Shown: positions 1-5,422 of the stretch, one piece after another
Layout of the letters: the number at the start of each line of letters is the position of its first letter
Numbering within the stretch: position 1 is the stretch's first letter
From: an uncultured Ignavibacteriales bacterium
GTDB taxonomy: Bacteria > Bacteroidota > Ignavibacteria > Ignavibacteriales > Ignavibacteriaceae
Direction: 5' to 3'
Length of the DNA stretch: 5,422 nt
Assembly (NCBI GenBank): GCA_903915485.1
Contig: CAIWTC010000075.1
Span: 1-5,422, forward strand
The notes under the pieces: generated by a model
What the model was told of the DNA's origin: nothing
The model's database searches: none
What the model saw: the letters and a program-made list of their open reading frames with translations, nothing else
Position numbers and translations under genes: made by a program

Positions 1-1014
1 ACTTTTGGAGATTGGCTGCCGTCGTTCAGAGCGCATGTGCATTTATCCAAAACCGAAAATTTGAGGGCATTTTATTCAACTAGTATCAATGCCCCATCAA
101 TTTCACAACTACAAACCACACTAGACAATTCTAACACTTCTTTCTTAAAGAAGGGTAATGATTCTTTATCGAGCGAGTATAGTCATCGTATGATGATTAA
201 TTATATGACTACCAGTCCTGAAACGGGAACAAACTTTTTTGGGATGATATTTTTTAACTATACTAAGAATGCCATTAGCAATGCAACTTACACCGCGATG
301 AAGGATGGTGAGACAATAAAAGGCGTGGCTCTTTCTAAATATTCGCAGTTAACTTATCCCGTTAATCTTTCTCATTCAGAATCAGTCCGCGGATATATTA
401 ATTATGGCCTGCTTTGGAGCATGATAAGATGCAACATTAATCTCTTTTTCTCTCCAACTTATTCAGTGTCCCCGGGGTTAGTAAATGATGTGGTGAATAC
501 TTCAAAGACAATGAGTTATTCCCAAGGACTAACTATTGCAAGCAACATAAGTGAAGATATAGATTTCCGCTTGACTTATAATCCAAGTTTCAATATTGCT
601 AAAAATGATGCAATTACTTCGTTAAACGATAAGTACACAGTTCAGAATTCTTCTGTTAATTTTAATTGGTTTATTATTCCAAACTTATTTGTGCGCTCCG
701 ACTTTACTTACTACTATAATAATTCCAATGCCAACAGCGGCGCGCAGCAGAAGTATTATGTATTGAATGCAGGAATTGGCGCAAAGTTCTTTTCCGATAA
801 AAGCGGGGATTTGCGTTTAGAAGTTTTTGATTTGTTAAACCAAAATAAAAGTTTGACGAGAAATGTCACTGAGACATATATCGAAAACAAAAACAATGTA
901 GTGTTGAAAAGATATTTCCTATTAACATTCACTTATACTTTGAAAATGTTTGGCGGCATGGGTGATATGATGGGTGGTCAAAGAGATCGTGATCATGGCC
1001 CCGGACACTTTTAG
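1..1014 (+). CDS. outer-membrane beta-barrel protein, TonB-dependent receptor-like (5' truncated)
   Basis: The reading frame is open from the first base, and the GTG at 37 is only an internal codon, so this is the 3' part (337 visible codons) of a larger gene that starts outside the window. The fragment begins TFGDWLPSFRAHVHLSKTEN and continues into LRAFYSTSINAPSISQLQ. This matches the pattern in Bacteroidota-type outer-membrane beta-barrels, where a strand is followed by an 'aPs..qLq' segment and then by 'GNdsLssEy'. Many alternating aromatic/polar strands follow (for example NFNWFIIPNLFVRSDFTYYY), and the last strand is RYFLLTFTYTLKMF. After this strand comes a tail of about 20 residues rich in Gly, Met, Asp and His that ends in Phe. 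By family knowledge such proteins sit in the outer membrane and bind or import substrates with TonB energy. The plug, any TonB box and any carboxypeptidase-like N-domain are outside the window, so a non-TonB barrel is possible and the ligand cannot be told. Confidence 0.85.
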   Translation, partial: TFGDWLPSFRAHVHLSKTENLRAFYSTSINAPSISQLQTTLDNSNTSFLKKGNDSLSSEYSHRMMINYMTTSPETGTNFFGMIFFNYTKNAISNATYTAMKDGETIKGVALSKYSQLTYPVNLSHSESVRGYINYGLLWSMIRCNINLFFSPTYSVSPGLVNDVVNTSKTMSYSQGLTIASNISEDIDFRLTYNPSFNIAKNDAITSLNDKYTVQNSSVNFNWFIIPNLFVRSDFTYYYNNSNANSGAQQKYYVLNAGIGAKFFSDKSGDLRLEVFDLLNQNKSLTRNVTETYIENKNNVVLKRYFLLTFTYTLKMFGGMGDMMGGQRDRDHGPGHF

Positions 1015-1033
1015 ATAGAATAGTAATTAATAA

Positions 1034-1067
1034 AAAAAAGGACATCAAATATTTGGTGTCCTTTTTT
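1034..1067. terminator. intrinsic terminator, probably bidirectional, between convergent genes
   Basis: An A-run (1034-1039) precedes a near-perfect hairpin. GGACATCAA (1040-1048) pairs with TTGGTGTCC (1053-1061) around a four-base loop, with one G-U wobble on the + transcript. A run of six T follows (1062-1067). The A and T runs can also pair and extend the stem. It lies 19 bp after the barrel gene stop and about 34 bp past the stop of the convergent acyltransferase fusion gene. On the minus transcript the wobble becomes an A-C mismatch, so termination should be somewhat better for the + strand gene. Confidence 0.88.
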
Positions 1068-1100
1068 GTTTTAAAGAGTTTTACATTATTATATGTTATA

Positions 1101-3557
1101 CTATTTCACGGCCTCAGCTAATTCCTTATACACTGCTTCAGTTAGGGAATCATAAGTATGTCCTTCCGGAAACACAGCGGGGTGGAAGTGAACTGTTATC
1201 TTCTTTAGAGGACGGGGAATGAGACTTCCTTTAGGCAACGCTTTATGAGCGCCTACAATAGATACCGGGACAATCGGCGTCTTACATTCTAAACTTAAAA
1301 TTGCAAAAAACTTTTTGAACTCTCCCAATGAACCGTCCTCAGTCCGGGTGCCTTCGGGGAAAAGAATTACATTTTTATTCATGGCAAGTACTGAAGCAAG
1401 TTTCTGCATCGAAACCTTCAAGTCTTTGTTTATGTCCATTATTATCACATTGTTCCTGTTGGCTAATGCCCGTACAAATTTATTATGGACATGCTTTGCT
1501 TTTGCATAGAAGTAAGTTTTCTTCAGCATATGCATATTCAAGTACATTGAAACGAATAGCCCATCAAAAAATGTCTGGTGATTCGGCGCAAGGATGAAAG
1601 GAGCCTTTGGAAGGTTCTCTAACCCGGTTGCCTGAATATCAAAATAAACCTTAAAGAATGCTTTCGAAACATTTTTAAATAGATTGTGAGTGAACCAGCT
1701 TTTAGGGAGTGTATGGTCAACTTTTTCCTTTAGAATTTCAGACCAGCGGACGGTTTCAACCTGGAACTTATTTTTCGCTTCACTCATATACTTAGCCATT
1801 TTCTCAACGGTAGGATGAAGTGAAAATACATTCTCGTCGAGTTTCAAACCAAAAGTTTTTTCAAGGAAAACCATGAAGTTTACTTTTTCAAGCGAATCAA
1901 GTGCAAGGTCAAGTTCAAAATCATCATCAGGTAAAACAGATTTGCGGTTGTTCTCAATAAGATAGTCCTTGATGACCACATACTCTTCAAACTTTGGTTC
2001 ATCTTTAAGTCGCTTTCTTTTATTGTCAGGCTCAAGAAGTTCTAAAAGTTTAAATCTTTGAACTTTGCCAAGTCTTGTTTTGGGAAGTTCTTCTTTGATG
2101 ATATAAAACTTTGAAATTCTTTTATATGCTGATACCGCAGAGTTATATATCTGAATCAGATGCTGATTAAATGTATTCTCGATATCCTTGATATTAGCCT
2201 CATTCATTTTTTTAATATCGGGATAAATGACACATTGCAGGGTATCATTCTTTTCGAATACTGCAATCTCAAGAATATATTCTGAAAGGGATAGCAGTTT
2301 GAACTCGATTTCTTCCGGGTTAATGTTCTTGCCATTCGAAAGGACAATGATGTCTTTAGAGCGTCCGGTAATATGAATGAAACCTTCTTTGTCAAGGTGC
2401 CCCAAGTCACCTGTGTGAAGCCATCCATCGCGCAAGGTAACAGCAGTTTCCTCCGGACGGTTATAATAACCTTTCATAATATTCCTGCCTCTTGCAAGAA
2501 CTTCGCCGTCTTCAAATTTAAGTTCGGTGCAAGGCATCGGCTCGCCGGCAGAACCAATTTTCCATCTATTAGGGCGGGTGAATGTAATCATAGGCGCAGC
2601 TTCAGTCATGCCGAAACCTTCAAGCATTTCAAATCCGAGAGTTTTATAAGCGATGGCGATATCTTCATTAAGTTTTGCGCCTCCGCAAACCATGTACATT
2701 ATATTGCCGCCCAAGGAATCATGCACTTTTTTGAAAATCTTTTGTGAGAAACTTCTTGAGTTAACTGTCTTTGCAACTTTATATAGAGCCTTTGCAACTT
2801 TGTTGGCATTTATCTTGGTCATTATCCCTTTGAGGATTGCCTCGTAAAGTCTAGGGACTCCGATTGTGATAGCAATTTTATTTTCCTGCAAAGTTTTAAG
2901 TATGGCATCTGATTTCATTGAAGGAGTTAACGCTATAAGTGCACCAACCTGCAGAGGTGCGACGATTGTTCCAAGCAATGGAAATATGTGATGAAGTGGG
3001 AGAAGCACCATTACGGGCCTGTCAGCGGTGAAAATTGGTATTATCTGTGCAACTGCTTCAACATTTGCCATTAGATTATCAAATGAAAGCATCACACCTT
3101 TTGGTGAACCGGTGGTACCTGAAGTATAGATGATGACCGCGGTCTCATCTTTTTGACCTTCGATTGAGATATCTGAATTTGTTTCGTGTTCAGGCTCTTG
3201 AATTTTATCAAAATTATAAAGTACAGGCAGAAAATTTAATAAGGGAAGTGCTTCGTTAAGGACTTCAGAAGTTTCATCTGCATAAAAAATTATCTTAGAT
3301 TCTGAGTCGTTAAGAATATAAGCCAATTCTTCAGGCTTTGCCATAAAATCAATCGGGACTACCGTTGATTTTGAATCCCACGCTCCATAAAATGAGTAAA
3401 TCCATTCAGGGCGGTTTGGCGAGAAAATCGCAATGTTTTTTGATTCGTGTGCTGAAATCAGACTGCTGTAATAGGCAGCATGATTCATAAGTTCCTGATA
3501 AGAAATTTTCTTCTCTTTGTAAGAGATTGCTGTAGAGTTAGATGATTTTAAGAACAA
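1101..3557 (-). CDS. acyl-activating enzyme / acyl-carrier / PlsC acyltransferase fusion (Aas-like phospholipid acylation)
   Basis: Three domains are visible in 818 residues. The first (about 1-510) is an AMP-binding long-chain acyl synthetase. It has the ATP loop IYTSGTTGSPKG (143-154), VPRLYEAI (234-241), EGFGMTEAAP (313-322), WLHTGDLG (379-386), GRSKDIIVLSNGKNI (398-412) and the C-terminal LPKTRLGKVQR, with the likely catalytic Lys498. The second (about 523-595) is an acyl-carrier domain with LALDSLEKV, whose Ser555 would carry phosphopantetheine. The third (about 620-818) is a PlsC/LPLAT acyltransferase with NHQTFFD (HX4D: His660, Asp665), FPEGTR (733-738) and VPVSIVGAH (763-771). All key residues are present, so it looks active. 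Inferred role: a free fatty acid is activated with ATP, loaded on the built-in carrier, then passed to a lysophospholipid or 1-acylglycerol-3-phosphate at the inner membrane. E. coli Aas (719 aa) has the two enzyme domains in reverse order and, as I recall, no carrier domain. The start is TTG with GAAGG five bases upstream; no in-frame ATG lies between it and the upstream TGA. The acceptor lipid is unknown. Confidence 0.9.
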   Translation of the reverse strand: MFLKSSNSTAISYKEKKISYQELMNHAAYYSSLISAHESKNIAIFSPNRPEWIYSFYGAWDSKSTVVPIDFMAKPEELAYILNDSESKIIFYADETSEVLNEALPLLNFLPVLYNFDKIQEPEHETNSDISIEGQKDETAVIIYTSGTTGSPKGVMLSFDNLMANVEAVAQIIPIFTADRPVMVLLPLHHIFPLLGTIVAPLQVGALIALTPSMKSDAILKTLQENKIAITIGVPRLYEAILKGIMTKINANKVAKALYKVAKTVNSRSFSQKIFKKVHDSLGGNIMYMVCGGAKLNEDIAIAYKTLGFEMLEGFGMTEAAPMITFTRPNRWKIGSAGEPMPCTELKFEDGEVLARGRNIMKGYYNRPEETAVTLRDGWLHTGDLGHLDKEGFIHITGRSKDIIVLSNGKNINPEEIEFKLLSLSEYILEIAVFEKNDTLQCVIYPDIKKMNEANIKDIENTFNQHLIQIYNSAVSAYKRISKFYIIKEELPKTRLGKVQRFKLLELLEPDNKRKRLKDEPKFEEYVVIKDYLIENNRKSVLPDDDFELDLALDSLEKVNFMVFLEKTFGLKLDENVFSLHPTVEKMAKYMSEAKNKFQVETVRWSEILKEKVDHTLPKSWFTHNLFKNVSKAFFKVYFDIQATGLENLPKAPFILAPNHQTFFDGLFVSMYLNMHMLKKTYFYAKAKHVHNKFVRALANRNNVIIMDINKDLKVSMQKLASVLAMNKNVILFPEGTRTEDGSLGEFKKFFAILSLECKTPIVPVSIVGAHKALPKGSLIPRPLKKITVHFHPAVFPEGHTYDSLTEAVYKELAEAVK

Positions 3558-3562
3558 GGCAA

Positions 3563-3567
3563 CCTTC
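3563..3567 (-). promoter_or_regulatory. ribosome binding site GAAGG deciding a TTG start
   Basis: On the minus strand GAAGG lies five bases upstream of the TTG at 3557-3555. This is the clearest Shine-Dalgarno-like site in the window. It supports TTG as the start of the acyltransferase fusion gene. The only other upstream in-frame candidates are rare ATT/ATA codons, and the next in-frame codon of note is a TGA about 27 bases before the TTG. Confidence 0.6.
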
Positions 3568-3634
3568 GTATTTATAATTAATTGTCAAACATTAGTTCAG
3601 TCTGAAAATTAAGAAAAATAATATTTATAATTGC

Positions 3635-3660
3635 CATAAAATTTAGTTAAAAATTTTATG
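3635..3660. repeat. 10-bp perfect inverted repeat overlapping the end of the YhhQ-family gene
   Basis: CATAAAATTT (3635-3644) and AAATTTTATG (3651-3660) are perfect inverted copies around a six-base loop. The right arm contains the stop codon of the transporter gene. As RNA it would form a weak, almost all A-U hairpin at the transcript end. On the minus strand a loosely T-rich stretch follows, but no clean T-run. It may slow or end transcription before the downstream fusion gene, or simply reflect AT-rich composition. Confidence 0.5.
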
Positions 3661-4363
3661 AATAAACCTTAAATGGAGTAAAATTCGTTTTTACATCATA
3701 GTAGTCCTCATTCTCTGCTTTCTTTAAGTGCGCCACAACTTTATAAGTAAGCGGAGTTGCAACTGTTTCCCAAATTACTTTGAGTGCGTAATTTGTAATC
3801 AAAACTTTAATAAGCAAATCATTTGGCCAAAATCCATAAAAGGCTATCGGGTAGAAGATAATGGAATCAACCGCTTCGCCGACTGCTGTTGAGCCTATTG
3901 TGCGCATCCAAAGTTTTTTCCCTTTTGTAAGTATTTTCATTTTAGCCAATGTGAATGAGTTTGCAAACTCACCGCAGAAAAAAGCTATCAGTGATGCTAT
4001 AATAATTCTTGGAGTCTGCCCAAAAACTACTTCATATGCTTTCTGATGTTCCCATCCTGCTGCAGGCGGAAGGTAGATAACTATATAAGTCATGACTGAC
4101 GAGAAAACAAGTCCTGCAAATCCTGCCCACACTACTTTTCTGCTTTTTGCATAGCCATATACTTCAGTAAGGATATCATTGAAAAAATAACTAATAGGGA
4201 AGAAGAGTATCCCTGCGCCGAAAGTGAATCCGCCTAAGGTTACGATTTTTTCAGCACCAATAATATTGGAGCAAAGCAACACGGTTACAAATGCTGCCAT
4301 AATTAAGTCGTAGTACTTAAATTTCTTTGTAGTTGATTCAGATGTTAAATTATTTTTATTCAT
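3656..4363 (-). CDS. yhhQ: queuosine precursor transporter, YhhQ/VUT family
   Basis: This 235-residue integral membrane protein belongs to the VUT family (Vut_1), whose E. coli member YhhQ takes up the queuosine precursors preQ0/preQ1 for tRNA modification. Family marks seen are CSNIIGAEK (31-39), FNDILTEVYGYAKSRKVVW (61-79), GEFANSF (131-137), RTIGSTAVGEAVDSIIFYP (154-172) and WETVATPLTY (198-207). About six membrane segments are visible, near residues 18-36, 46-63, 77-98, 117-135, 157-177 and 184-209. A polar N-terminus rich in Asn, Thr and Lys and a charged C-terminal tail flank them. The length is close to the family's usual 210-240. The start is ATG; the leader before it (AGAACAAC) has no clear Shine-Dalgarno. 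The lipid-enzyme gene follows 98 bp downstream on the same strand, with no obvious functional link. No preQ1 riboswitch was recognised upstream. Whether the substrate is preQ0, preQ1, queuine or queuosine cannot be read from sequence. Confidence 0.88.
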   Translation of the reverse strand: MNKNNLTSESTTKKFKYYDLIMAAFVTVLLCSNIIGAEKIVTLGGFTFGAGILFFPISYFFNDILTEVYGYAKSRKVVWAGFAGLVFSSVMTYIVIYLPPAAGWEHQKAYEVVFGQTPRIIIASLIAFFCGEFANSFTLAKMKILTKGKKLWMRTIGSTAVGEAVDSIIFYPIAFYGFWPNDLLIKVLITNYALKVIWETVATPLTYKVVAHLKKAENEDYYDVKTNFTPFKVYS

Positions 4364-4461
4364 GTTGTTCTATTTATTAAGTTAATATTTTCGCCAAAGC
4401 AGTTACTAAAAATTAATGCTTCTTTTAATGTATAACAATTTTTCAGTATCTTTTAGTTTCA

Positions 4462-4499
4462 TTTGAGAATTAATTCCTTGGGGCGGGGCATTTCTCAAA
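4462..4499. repeat. 8-bp inverted repeat enclosing a G-rich segment upstream of mntP
   Basis: TTTGAGAA (4462-4469) and TTCTCAAA (4492-4499) are perfect inverted copies 22 bases apart. The loop contains CCTTGGGGCGGGGC, the only GC-rich patch in this intergenic region. It lies about 60 bp before the mntP start. It could be a stem-loop in the mntP leader or a protein-binding site. It does not show the conserved features I know of the yybP-ykoY manganese riboswitch, so no class is assigned. Confidence 0.5.
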
Positions 4500-4532
4500 A
4501 TATGCAATAAAATTAAATATCCAGTTTTTTAT

Positions 4533-4560
4533 AATTAATAACTCATAATTCATAATTATC
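4533..4560. repeat. four degenerate heptamer units (AATTCAT-like) ending at the mntP start codon
   Basis: Successive 7-base units read AATTAAT, AACTCAT, AATTCAT and AATTATC, and the last unit abuts the ATG of mntP. The repeat therefore fills the place where a Shine-Dalgarno would be, and none is present. Being AT-rich it would leave the start region unstructured. Confidence 0.6.
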
Positions 4561-5121
4561 ATGTCTTCTTTTGAAATTGTAATCCTGTCATTCGGATTGG
4601 CCCTAGATGCCTTTGCGGTTTCCCTTTGTGCTGCGTCAAGCGGTGCTCTGAAGGGCAGGCGCTCTGCTGTTAGATTAGCATTTCATTTTGGACTATTTCA
4701 GGCGCTAATGCCGGTATTAGGGTGGTTACTTGGGCATGAATTAGAAAAATTGATTGAGAGGTACGACCATTGGATTGCGTTCCTTCTGTTGTTCCTTGTT
4801 GGGGCTAAAATGATAATTGAATCGCTGAAACCTGAAGAAGAGAAAGACAATTCTAACCCCAGCAAAGGTATGAGGCTGGTGATGTTGTCAGTCGCCACAA
4901 GTATTGATGCTTTGGTGGTTGGATTCAGCCTGGGACTTGTAAGGGTTAATATCTGGTACCCAAGCGTTATGATTGGGTTGATAACAGGGGCGATGTCCTT
5001 ACTTGGAATTTTCCTCGGAAAGAAACTTGGCGACCGTTTTGGGAAGAGAATGGAAATTCTTGGGGGTGTTATCATCATTGCCATTGGGTTGAAAATTTTG
5101 ATTGAGCATTTATCCTCTTAA
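4561..5121 (+). CDS. mntP: manganese efflux pump MntP
   Basis: This 186-residue polytopic inner-membrane protein belongs to the MntP (DUF204) family, which exports Mn(II) and protects against manganese excess; E. coli MntP is 188 residues. The two internally related halves each begin with the family signature: LALDAFAVSL, with Asp16, in helix 1, and ATSIDALVVGF, with Asp116, in helix 4. These Asp residues match the conserved acidic positions needed for Mn export. The first-half FGLFQALMPVLGW (43-55) is also typical. Six membrane segments are visible, near 4-24, 37-57, 70-88, 107-127, 134-153 and 166-183. A charged cytoplasmic or periplasmic loop (EEEKDNSNPSKG) joins the halves. The ATG start places the first signature at the usual distance, although no Shine-Dalgarno precedes it. 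It is transcribed divergently from the YhhQ-family gene and is followed by about 280 bp without a clear gene, so it is probably monocistronic. In other bacteria this family is often under MntR or a yybP-ykoY riboswitch; neither is recognisable here. Confidence 0.93.
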   Translation: MSSFEIVILSFGLALDAFAVSLCAASSGALKGRRSAVRLAFHFGLFQALMPVLGWLLGHELEKLIERYDHWIAFLLLFLVGAKMIIESLKPEEEKDNSNPSKGMRLVMLSVATSIDALVVGFSLGLVRVNIWYPSVMIGLITGAMSLLGIFLGKKLGDRFGKRMEILGGVIIIAIGLKILIEHLSS

Positions 5122-5341
5122 TACGGGGCCATTCCTATTGGGTCAGTTCTGCTGTTGTCGCCTAAAGTATTATTGCCCGTCACCATAATTTATTTCACTG
5201 TTATTAATAATTGTATAATATGAAAAATTACTAACTTGTTGAAAAACAATGACTTAGTGAAAATCATATGTATCGTATTTACTTTTACTGCATAAATATT
5301 TATAAAAATCCCCAAAATCTGGCCGTTTATTTTAAAAGGTC
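5122..5341. other. non-coding stretch after mntP
   Basis: I find no convincing gene here. The first 60 bases or so are clearly richer in G+C than the rest and look more like coding DNA. The mntP frame stays open for 33 more codons after its TAA, and the minus strand has a 22-codon ATG frame (5186-5118). Neither is recognisable as a known protein. The remainder is strongly AT-rich and contains one imperfect hairpin (5230-5258). No classic GC-stem plus T-run terminator for mntP is visible. Confidence 0.5.
5230..5258. repeat. imperfect hairpin with GAAA loop
   Basis: TTGTT (5236-5240) pairs with AACAA (5245-5249) around GAAA. After an asymmetric internal loop, ACTAA (5230-5234) pairs with TTAGT (5254-5258). 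No T-run follows on the + strand, so it is not a standard terminator. It might mark the 3' end of the mntP transcript or a small structured RNA, or be chance. Confidence 0.35.
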
Positions 5342-5370
5342 TTGACAAAGTTCAATTTCTGCACTATCTT
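5342..5370 (+). promoter_or_regulatory. sigma-70-like promoter for the gene at the right edge
   Basis: A perfect -35 hexamer TTGACA (5342-5347) is followed after exactly 17 bases by TATCTT (5365-5370), which matches four of six -10 positions. Transcription would begin near 5377 and leave a leader of about 30 bases before the ATG at 5406. A TATAAA at 5372-5377 is too far from the -35 to be its partner. Confidence 0.6.
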
Positions 5371-5405
5371 GTATAAAAATTTATAATAATTAATTAATTT
5401 CTGAA

Positions 5406-5422
5406 ATGAAAAGCACAGATCG
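5406..5422 (+). CDS. probable start of the next gene (3' truncated, product unknown)
   Basis: The ATG at 5406 opens the frame MKSTD and is cut by the window end after 17 bases. It is supported only by its position about 35 bases after a good promoter; no Shine-Dalgarno is seen. Too little is visible to name a family, and a later start is possible. Confidence 0.4.

Larger units (their letters stand above)
4364..4560. promoter_or_regulatory. divergent intergenic region between yhhQ and mntP
   Basis: These 197 bp of AT-rich DNA lie between two gene starts and must hold promoters for both directions. Candidates are only weak: TGTATAAC (4429-4436) and TATCTT (4447-4452) on the + strand, neither with a good -35 at normal spacing. 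The second resembles the -10 of the clearer promoter at 5342-5370. The region also holds an inverted repeat with a G-rich loop and a heptamer repeat, listed separately. I see no ORF here. Confidence 0.5.

Noticed and set aside
37..39. GTG as the start of the first gene.
   Set aside because: The frame is open to the window edge and the upstream codons continue the barrel sequence, so the gene begins outside the window.
2373..2747. A 124-codon plus-strand open frame within the lipid-enzyme gene, plus other shorter antisense or overlapping frames (1315-1509, 1328-1597, 2204-2428, 2653-2847).
   Set aside because: They lie inside a gene with unmistakable domain motifs, have no recognisable protein features and are shadows of its codon pattern.
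3571..3588. Minus-strand TTGACAATTAAT, as in the start of the classic trp/tac promoter, just upstream of the lipid-enzyme gene.
   Set aside because: At 16-18 bases downstream there is no -10-like hexamer; that position is taken by the ribosome binding site. The TATAAA that follows is only 6 bases from the -35, so a normal promoter cannot be supported.
4364..4560. A yybP-ykoY (manganese) riboswitch before mntP, or a preQ1 riboswitch before the transporter gene.
   Set aside because: I could not find the conserved internal loops of the manganese class, nor the short C-rich and A-rich pseudoknot pattern of the preQ1-I class on the minus strand. Only one stem with a G-rich loop is present.
4698..5084. 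A 128-codon minus-strand frame opposite mntP.
   Set aside because: It is fully antisense to a clear MntP gene. Its sequence is low in meaningful motifs and has no supporting start signal.

Overview
The window is AT-rich bacterial DNA that most resembles a member of the Bacteroidota/Chlorobiota/Ignavibacteriota group. This is inferred, not proven. The reasons are the C-terminal part of an outer-membrane beta-barrel of the kind common in that group, A+T-rich intergenic DNA, and start codons mostly without a Shine-Dalgarno sequence. Nothing here looks like a phage, insertion sequence, CRISPR array, tRNA or rRNA.

Layout. The 3' part of an outer-membrane beta-barrel gene (TonB-dependent receptor-like) enters from the left edge and ends at 1014 (+). 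A strong hairpin with A and T tracts on its two sides (about 1034-1067) separates it from a convergent gene at 1101-3557 (-). That gene encodes an 818-residue fusion of an acyl-activating (AMP-binding) enzyme, an acyl-carrier domain and a PlsC-type glycerolipid acyltransferase. Upstream of it on the same strand, 98 bp away, is a queuosine-precursor transporter of the YhhQ/VUT family (3656-4363, -). A 197-bp divergent intergenic region follows. It contains an 8-bp inverted repeat around a G-rich segment, and a degenerate heptamer repeat that runs up to the next start codon. The manganese exporter MntP is at 4561-5121 (+). The last 300 bp are mostly non-coding. They carry a small imperfect hairpin, a good sigma-70-like promoter (5342-5370) and an ATG at 5406 that probably opens the next gene, cut by the window edge.

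Function. The genes look like independent housekeeping functions rather than one pathway: envelope transport or binding, fatty-acid recycling into membrane lipid, salvage of a tRNA-modification precursor, and Mn(II) detoxification. The most notable element is the lipid-enzyme fusion. It combines fatty-acid activation, a carrier domain and glycerolipid acylation in one chain, in the opposite domain order to the E. coli Aas protein and with an added carrier domain. I found no convincing undescribed system. The most open questions are the inverted repeat with G-rich loop ahead of mntP and the unexplained coding-like segment just after it.
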